NCBI GenBank assembly: GCA_050287725.1
Contig: JBNKCL010000064.1
Location: 1-37,425 of the forward strand
Reading direction: 5' to 3'
From: CBFDBF01 sp050287725
GTDB taxonomy: Bacteria > Pseudomonadota > Gammaproteobacteria > Chromatiales > Chromatiaceae
Length of the DNA stretch: 37,425 nt
The position numbers were made by a program, and so were the translations under genes. The notes beneath the pieces were generated by a model. The model did no database searches. It saw only the letters and a list, made by a program, of their open reading frames with translations, and was not told the DNA's origin. This document shows, in pieces, positions 32,005 to 37,425 of the stretch (the stretch's first letter is position 1; the number at the start of each line of letters is the position of its first letter).

Positions 32005-33879
32005 TCAAGCGTGTACCACCACCCCGCCCTGCTCTGGCTCCGCAACCGGCTGGGGCGCCGGAACGCCCGGCCGGCGAGGCAGTTGCACCAGCGGTTCATC
32101 CCCTTCATAAGGAATACCCGCACACTCGTGAAAGATGCGCGCCCTGCAGGTGCGGCATTTTTCCTTGTCCAGCTTCTGAAAAATGCCGTGCAGTGCCGCC
32201 GATTTACTCTGGAAGATATGATTGGGATGAATCCGGTCCATCGCATGGCACTCTTCCAGCGAATCCCAGAGTCCCTGTTTGACATTAATCAGATACAGTC
32301 CGCCCCCTTGCGCGCGCCTCCGTTGCGCTTCATTGGCCAGCACATCGGCGCCGGCGATATCCACGAAGGTGATCCCCTGCGCCACGATCGCCAGATGCTT
32401 CTGCTCCGAATGCCACTGCTCCAGGCGCATGAATTTTTCGCGAATATAGGCAACCGTACCGAAAAACAGATTCCCGTCGATCCGTATGATGTGAAGCTGC
32501 GGGCACTCCTGCAACCGCCCGCCTTCAATCATGGTCGAGAATTTGCGATTGGGCATACTCGGATCAGGAACACGGGTCACCACCCGCGGTTTGGAAACCC
32601 GCATCAGGTAGAGCACCAGCGACAGCAGAATGCCGGCCATGATGGCGAACTCCAGATCCAAAAACAGCGCCGAGAAGAATGTCACCAGGAAAATCGAGCG
32701 CTCGGAATGGTTGGATTTGAAAATGTGTTTGATCTCGCGAAAATCGATCAGCCCCCAGGCCACGATAAACAGGATGCCAGCCATCGCCGCCGTGGGCAGA
32801 TAGGCCACCAGCGGCGCGATGGCGAGAACGATAAAAATCTCCAGGAAACCGGCGATCATGGCGCTCATCGGAGTCTTGGCGCCGGCCTGATAGTTGAGGC
32901 TGCTGCGATTGAATGAACCGGTCGCAACGTAGGCGGAGAAGAAGCTGCCCGCAATATTGGAGAGTCCTTGGCCGATAAACTCCTGATTGCCGTCCACCAA
33001 CTGGCCGCTGCGAATACCGATGGCGCGACCGATGGAAACCGCTTCGGTCAACGCGAACAGGGTCATAGCGAGTGCGGCCGGCGCCAGCTTCTTGAAGGTA
33101 TCCAAAGAGAAGTCCGGCATCGAGATCGGCGGCAGGGTCTGGGGCAGGGCGCCGACGGTCTTGATGGTGGTGACATCGCTGCCGAAGATCAGATCCAGCG
33201 CCACCCCGAGAAAACTCCCGGCGAGCAATGCCACGATCAGAAATGGGATCCTGGGGAACTTCTTCTTTACCACCAATCCGCTGATCAAAGTCACCAGGGC
33301 GATCGTCAGAATATAGTAGTTGGTGTTGGGCACCTGATGAACGAAGACGTTGAGGGTGTCGAACAGATTGCCGCCGCGCGGAATCGGCACGCCGAAAAAG
33401 TTTTTTAGTTGCTTGCTGGCGATCAGGATCGCCGCGCCGGTGGTAAAGCCGACCACCACCGAGTGAGAGATGAAATTGACCACCGCACCCATGCGCGCCA
33501 GCCCCAGTCCCAGTTCAATCACGCCGACCATGAAGGTTAGGGTCAACGCCAGACCGACATACTCCGGCGTCATCGGTGTCGCATAAACGCTCAGCGAGGT
33601 AAGGAGCACGATCGAAGCGGCGGTGGTGGGCCCCGACATCAGGTGCCAGGAGGAACCGAAGAAAGCCGCTATGATGGGAGGGATCATGCCGGCATAGAGG
33701 CCGTACTGCGGCGGCATCCCGGCGATGGATGCAAAAGCCACCGCCTGCGGCACCACCACCACGGCTACCGTCAGCCCCGACATCAAGTCCGCCTTGACGG
33801 TCTGACGGGTTACCCGGTGTTTCCAGCTGAAAACCGGGAACAGCCGTTTCGACCAGGCGGCAAGTTGCAATGTGGACAT
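32005..33879 (-). CDS. SulP-family anion transporter with STAS domain
   Basis: The 624-residue protein has a 12-14-segment SulP membrane domain (PQAVAFASIAGMPPQYGLYAG start, SGPTTAAS near residue 82, GSFNRSSLNYQAGAKTP) and a C-terminal STAS domain (about 450-560; LFFGTVAYIREKF, VAQGITFVDIAGAD). SulP proteins move sulfate, bicarbonate or dicarboxylates; the substrate cannot be read from sequence. An unusual tail after STAS has KCRTCRARIFHEC (three clustered cysteines) and a Pro/Val-rich end. The ATG at 33879 has AAGGAAAT upstream. No carbonic anhydrase gene is adjacent. Confidence 0.93.
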   Translation of the reverse strand: MSTLQLAAWSKRLFPVFSWKHRVTRQTVKADLMSGLTVAVVVVPQAVAFASIAGMPPQYGLYAGMIPPIIAAFFGSSWHLMSGPTTAASIVLLTSLSVYATPMTPEYVGLALTLTFMVGVIELGLGLARMGAVVNFISHSVVVGFTTGAAILIASKQLKNFFGVPIPRGGNLFDTLNVFVHQVPNTNYYILTIALVTLISGLVVKKKFPRIPFLIVALLAGSFLGVALDLIFGSDVTTIKTVGALPQTLPPISMPDFSLDTFKKLAPAALAMTLFALTEAVSIGRAIGIRSGQLVDGNQEFIGQGLSNIAGSFFSAYVATGSFNRSSLNYQAGAKTPMSAMIAGFLEIFIVLAIAPLVAYLPTAAMAGILFIVAWGLIDFREIKHIFKSNHSERSIFLVTFFSALFLDLEFAIMAGILLSLVLYLMRVSKPRVVTRVPDPSMPNRKFSTMIEGGRLQECPQLHIIRIDGNLFFGTVAYIREKFMRLEQWHSEQKHLAIVAQGITFVDIAGADVLANEAQRRRAQGGGLYLINVKQGLWDSLEECHAMDRIHPNHIFQSKSAALHGIFQKLDKEKCRTCRARIFHECAGIPYEGDEPLVQLPRRPGVPAPQPVAEPEQGGVVVHA

Positions 33880-34013
33880 TACTATTTCCTTACAGATGCA
33901 GTGTTGAACTCATAATTTCTGAATCAATCCCGCCTCCCCGGCGACCGGTCGGGATGATCGTTGCGTCACTTGGATACGCAGCCTGGCGGGAGCCAGTACC
34001 GGTGTATCGCGGC

Positions 34014-34853
34014 TCAGGGCTCCGACTTTCCGGTCAGGGCACTGACGGCCAGCGGATTTCCGTCGGCTGCGGCACGCCGGAACCAGCGCTCCGCCTGCTC
34101 GGGATCCTGTTTCACCGCCCAGGCGCCGTCCCGAAAGTGCAGTGCCAGCTGATATTCGGCGAGGGGATCGCCCTGCTCGGCGCGTTGCAGCAGCGTGGCC
34201 GCATATTGCTGATTCGGTGACCCCATCTCGATCGTGTTCCAGACCGCGAACAGGGTCTTGAGGCCTTCCGAATCGAGCCGCTCACCGAGAGCCGCCAGGG
34301 AATTCTCGCCGCGCCGGAGATCGGTCGGCGAAACCAGGGCCTTGCGGTAAAGCTTTGGAAGTTCCCTGCGGGCAACGTCATCCCCGCGGCTTGCGGCACG
34401 GCGCAACCAAGCGCTCGCCTCAGCCTCCCGTCCCTGGGAAAGCAGATACTGCCCGAGGTGGGTCTGCGCATCCGCGTTACCCTCCCGGGCGGCCACCTCC
34501 CACCACTGCAACGCCTGACTCGTATCGGGGACACCTCCCACTTTCCCGGCGTAGTCGTTGGCCAGGAGATCTGCGGCATAACTGTTTCCGTGCCGTGCCG
34601 CCTCGGCCAACCAGTAGTGGCCGGTTTGGGCATCCACTTGCAAGCCGTACCGCCCGTCCCGATAGGCGAGCCCGAGCTGCAACTGGGCACCGGCATCACC
34701 TTCGTGCGCCAGATGGCTGATCCAGTCGATCTCCCGACTGCTGCGGCTGGTGTGGACGCTGCTGGCGTTGGCCGCCACGGCGATGAAAATCACCACACCT
34801 GCGGTGCCCACAAGCAGCGCGGTGGGTAGTTTGTTTTGGGGACGGTGCTGCAT
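34014..34853 (-). CDS. Sel1-repeat (TPR-like) protein, exported or anchored
   Basis: The 279-residue product begins with a basic stretch and one hydrophobic segment (about 10-28, a signal anchor or signal peptide ending near VAANAS), followed by at least four Sel1-like repeats with the AxxWxxxAAxxGxxxAxxxLG pattern (for example HYWLAEAARHGNSYAADLL and QWWEVAAREGNADAQTHLG). Such repeats are protein-protein scaffolds in the periplasm. The ATG at 34853 has AGAAGG upstream. It stands alone between the SulP gene and the divergent histidine kinase. An ATCCCG/CGGGAT stem lies in the 134-base gap after its stop. Confidence 0.87.
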   Translation of the reverse strand: MQHRPQNKLPTALLVGTAGVVIFIAVAANASSVHTSRSSREIDWISHLAHEGDAGAQLQLGLAYRDGRYGLQVDAQTGHYWLAEAARHGNSYAADLLANDYAGKVGGVPDTSQALQWWEVAAREGNADAQTHLGQYLLSQGREAEASAWLRRAASRGDDVARRELPKLYRKALVSPTDLRRGENSLAALGERLDSEGLKTLFAVWNTIEMGSPNQQYAATLLQRAEQGDPLAEYQLALHFRDGAWAVKQDPEQAERWFRRAAADGNPLAVSALTGKSEP

Positions 34854-35027
34854 GAACCTTCTCTGTGCCTATCAGGGATTAATCGTGACTATCCCTTAAA
34901 TGGCAAAAACCGGGCCATATCGGCGGTAATAAGAAAAAATACATAAAAACAATCAGATAGGAATGGACGCATCGGAACAGCCGGAAACATGCTAAACTTC
35001 CTTGCTACAAATTATGAAGGGCGCTAC

Positions 35028-36761
35028 ATGAGTTGTAGACTTTTTACCCTGCTGCATCTGAACCGCCTGCAACGCAAGGTGGTGCTGGTGGTGCTGATCA
35101 TGATCCTGGTTCCGATGCTGATCGCCGGGCTGCTTTCCGCCTCCTGGATCGCCCGACGCATGGACGACTCCATCGAACGCTGGATTCGGGAGTCCGCCCA
35201 GGTCAACAGCAACTGGCTGGATACGGTGAACAAGAACGGCCGCCTGTTCGCCGATCTGTTCGATCATGTGCACAACGGCAAGCCCCGCTTCTCTCCCGGC
35301 AGATCGCCGATTCCGCCGCAACTCAAACCGCTCGCCCGCGAACTGGGAATCAACCTGGTCCAGGTGTTCGACCAAGAGGGACGCCAGATCTACTCCTCGC
35401 CCAAGGTCAAACTGGACACCACCTGGGAGCCGGGGCAGAGTCAGGCGGTTCTCAAGGCCTCTCTCGGCGACAAGAGCCTGCTTGCGGCCATCACCATCGT
35501 GCGTTATCCCGCCGACCAACCACGTCATTACCGCTTGGTGCTCGGCACCCTGTTTGACCAGGAATTGCTGCGCCGTCTCAGTCGGATGAGCGGCCTCAAG
35601 ACCCGACTGTTCTATCCACGTGACGGGGATTTTGCCAAGGCCTTTTCCGAAGAGAGTCAACCGCTCAAACTGCGCCTCCCCCCTTCCGTCTTTCAGACCT
35701 TGCAGCAACGGCAAGACTACTACAGCGACCAGGCGGAAAACGGCACTTACTGGGGCCTGTATACACCGATGGTCGATTCGACCGGGCGGGTGGAGGCGGT
35801 CCTGTTCAGCGGCCTGGAGCGCCATGGCGGCGACCAATTCCTGACCGACAAGGCCGCGATCGCGTTGGCCATCGGTCTGCTCGGCACCCTGCTGGCAGCG
35901 ATCACCGGGATGCTGTTATCCCGCTTCGTAGTGCAGCCGGTCACCTACCTGCGGGAAGGGGTGATGAAGGTGGCGGCGCAGGACTTCCGCGCCAGCGTTC
36001 CGATCGAATGGCACGACGAGGTGGGCGACTTGGCGCGCGCCTTCAACAGCATGGCGGCGACTCTGCGCGAGACCCGCGATCAGCAGGTGCAGGATTTCCA
36101 GCGCGAAAAAATCGCGGCCATGGGAGAGCTCTCGCTGGCCATGGCGCATGAGATCCGCAACCCCATCGGCGTAATCAATACCGCCAGCAAACTGCTGGAG
36201 AAAGCCGATGACCCGGACAAGCGCTCCAATCTGCAGCGCATGATCCGTGAAGAGTGCCAGCGTCTGGATCAGTTCCTCAAGGATTTCCAGCAACTGGCGC
36301 GCCATCGGAAACCGCAGCTGACACTTATTGATCCCGCTGTTCCACTCGAAAAAGCGCTCCAGGTCATGCTGGCGGGACGCGACGAGATCAGGGTGACACG
36401 CGCGTTCCAACACGGCGATCTGCATATCCGCGCCGACGCCGAACTGCTGCAGCAGGCCTGGGTCAACCTGGTGCGCAACGCGCTGGAGGCGATGGAAGAA
36501 AAGGGCGAACTCCGGGTCGGCTCCGCGGTGAAAGACCAAGAGGTCATGATCTATCTGCAGGACAGCGGTCCGGGTATCCCGCTGGAGTCCATGACCCGGC
36601 TGTTCGAACCCTTCTTTACCACCAAGCAACAGGGTAGCGGCCTGGGGCTGACCCTGGCCAACACCCTGGTTGAAGCGAGCGGTGCGCGTCTGGAACTGGT
36701 GCCGGACAGCGGTCCCGGCGCCCGCTTCGCCATGCGCTTCGCCATCGCCGAGGAGGAGTGA
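35028..36761 (+). CDS. Membrane sensor histidine kinase
   Basis: The 577-residue product has two transmembrane helices (about 17-40 and 270-292) enclosing a periplasmic sensor region of about 225 residues, a HAMP domain (about 293-345), a short coiled coil, the dimerisation/phosphoacceptor box MAHEIRNPIG with H374, and an HATPase_c domain (NLVRNALEAM, DSGPGIP, PFFTTKQQGSGLGL). It belongs to the NtrB/ZraS-like kinases that pair with sigma54 activators. The ATG at 35028 has AAGG seven bases upstream; an in-frame ATG at 34989 would add 13 residues. The stop overlaps the next start (ATGA), so the two are translationally coupled. Confidence 0.93.
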   Translation: MSCRLFTLLHLNRLQRKVVLVVLIMILVPMLIAGLLSASWIARRMDDSIERWIRESAQVNSNWLDTVNKNGRLFADLFDHVHNGKPRFSPGRSPIPPQLKPLARELGINLVQVFDQEGRQIYSSPKVKLDTTWEPGQSQAVLKASLGDKSLLAAITIVRYPADQPRHYRLVLGTLFDQELLRRLSRMSGLKTRLFYPRDGDFAKAFSEESQPLKLRLPPSVFQTLQQRQDYYSDQAENGTYWGLYTPMVDSTGRVEAVLFSGLERHGGDQFLTDKAAIALAIGLLGTLLAAITGMLLSRFVVQPVTYLREGVMKVAAQDFRASVPIEWHDEVGDLARAFNSMAATLRETRDQQVQDFQREKIAAMGELSLAMAHEIRNPIGVINTASKLLEKADDPDKRSNLQRMIREECQRLDQFLKDFQQLARHRKPQLTLIDPAVPLEKALQVMLAGRDEIRVTRAFQHGDLHIRADAELLQQAWVNLVRNALEAMEEKGELRVGSAVKDQEVMIYLQDSGPGIPLESMTRLFEPFFTTKQQGSGLGLTLANTLVEASGARLELVPDSGPGARFAMRFAIAEEE

Positions 36762-37425
36762 TGCAACGTACCGTTTTGGTAGTCGACGACGAACGCAACA
36801 TGCTCCTGGTCATGGAGATGGCCCTGGAGGAGGCGGGTTATCGCGTACTCACCGCGGAGCGGGCCGAAGACGCGGTGACCATGCTGCGCGATCCGGACCT
36901 GGCGGTAGTGCTCTCCGACCTGAAGATGCCGGGCATGAGCGGCGAGGAGTTTATCGCCCGTTGCCAACGGGAACGCCCCGACGTGCCGGTGATCGTGGTC
37001 ACCGCCTTCGGCTCCATTCGTTCCGCCATCGAATGTATCCAGGCGGGCGCCAGCGACTACCTGACCAAGCCGTTCGAGCCGGAGGAGTTGCAGTTCGCGG
37101 TACAGAGCGCTTTGCGTTTGCATGACCTGATCCAAGAGAACCGCCAGCTGCAGGCGGCAGTGAGCGGCGCCACTCCGCGCCGGCGGTTGGTCGGCAACAG
37201 CCACGCCATGCTCGCCCTGCGCGACGAAATCATCCGCGTCGCCCCCTACAAAACCAATGTGCTGATTACCGGCGAAAGCGGCACCGGCAAGGAAGCGGTG
37301 GCGCGCTGCATCCATGAACACGGCCCCCGGGCCGAACGCCCCTGGGTGGCCATCAACTGTTCGGCGATCCCACGCGACTTGATGGAGAGCGAACTGTTCG
37401 GTTATGTGCGCGGCGCCTTCACCGG
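36761..37425 (+). CDS. Sigma54-dependent response regulator (NtrC family), 3'-truncated
   Basis: The frame is open to the window end (221 codons). It has a receiver domain (about 1-120) with the acidic pair D9-D10, phosphoacceptor D53 in LSDLKMPG, T81 and K103 in LTKPF, then an AAA+ sigma54-interaction domain with Walker A GESGTGKE at 171-178. The window stops exactly within or just after GAFTG (about 218-222), the loop that contacts sigma54. The rest of the ATPase and the HTH domain are outside. The ATG at 36761 overlaps the kinase stop and has GAGGAGG upstream. The target genes cannot be inferred. Confidence 0.96.
   Translation, partial: MQRTVLVVDDERNMLLVMEMALEEAGYRVLTAERAEDAVTMLRDPDLAVVLSDLKMPGMSGEEFIARCQRERPDVPVIVVTAFGSIRSAIECIQAGASDYLTKPFEPEELQFAVQSALRLHDLIQENRQLQAAVSGATPRRRLVGNSHAMLALRDEIIRVAPYKTNVLITGESGTGKEAVARCIHEHGPRAERPWVAINCSAIPRDLMESELFGYVRGAFT

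Noticed and set aside
1..37425. CRISPR array, prophage, integron, toxin-antitoxin pair, defence island, tRNA or rRNA
   Set aside because: I found no regularly spaced direct repeats, integrase, phage structural genes, paired small toxin/antitoxin genes or RNA-gene signatures in the window.

Overview
The window reads as chromosomal DNA from a GC-rich gammaproteobacterium. The order gph-trpE-trpG-trpD-trpC is the arrangement known from Pseudomonas-like and Chromatiales-like relatives, and the Pat-type acetyltransferase, SprT, cfa, MsrA, EndA and FKBP proteins also fit that class. I see no phage genes, transposase, CRISPR array, rRNA or tRNA. No gap between genes exceeds 300 bases.

Region 1 (1-10 kb) is a scattered tryptophan locus. 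A 5'-truncated gph and a membrane diguanylate cyclase precede trpE, trpG and trpD. Two modules built from short RRCGCRRAG-type units in inverted orientation sit in the trpE-trpG and trpG-trpD gaps. The first carries a GxxExxY (PD-(D/E)XK-like) gene and the second carries no evident gene. trpC lies about 3 kb past trpD, beyond a small membrane protein, a SprT-like metalloprotease, an uncharacterised membrane protein behind an FNR-type palindrome, a MESH1-like alarmone hydrolase and a membrane-anchored hemerythrin.

Region 2 (10-19 kb) holds an RRM protein and a cell-envelope group: a SIMPL-domain protein, a secreted protein with two cysteine repeats and CARDB domains, and a secreted VWA protein with five 91-residue repeats. 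A Pat-like protein acetyltransferase follows, divergent from an AcuC-type deacetylase.

Region 3 (19-30 kb) contains msrA, a membrane-anchored TAXI protein, an orphan FabD-like acyltransferase, a small acidic protein behind an IscR-like site, an EndA nuclease with an Ap4A phosphorylase-like gene, a periplasmic DUF3857/transglutaminase protein, an AP-superfamily phosphatase, an FKBP isomerase with a terminator-like hairpin in its leader, and cfa.

Region 4 (30-37 kb) contains a small Cys-rich basic protein, a ClC antiporter, a SulP-STAS anion transporter, a Sel1-repeat protein, and a histidine kinase overlapping a sigma54-type response regulator that is cut off by the window end at its GAFTG motif.

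The observations I rate highest are the RRCGCRRAG inverted-repeat modules in the trp operon, one with and one without a GxxExxY gene, and the divergent acetyltransferase/deacetylase pair. All family assignments are by eye; no database search was run.
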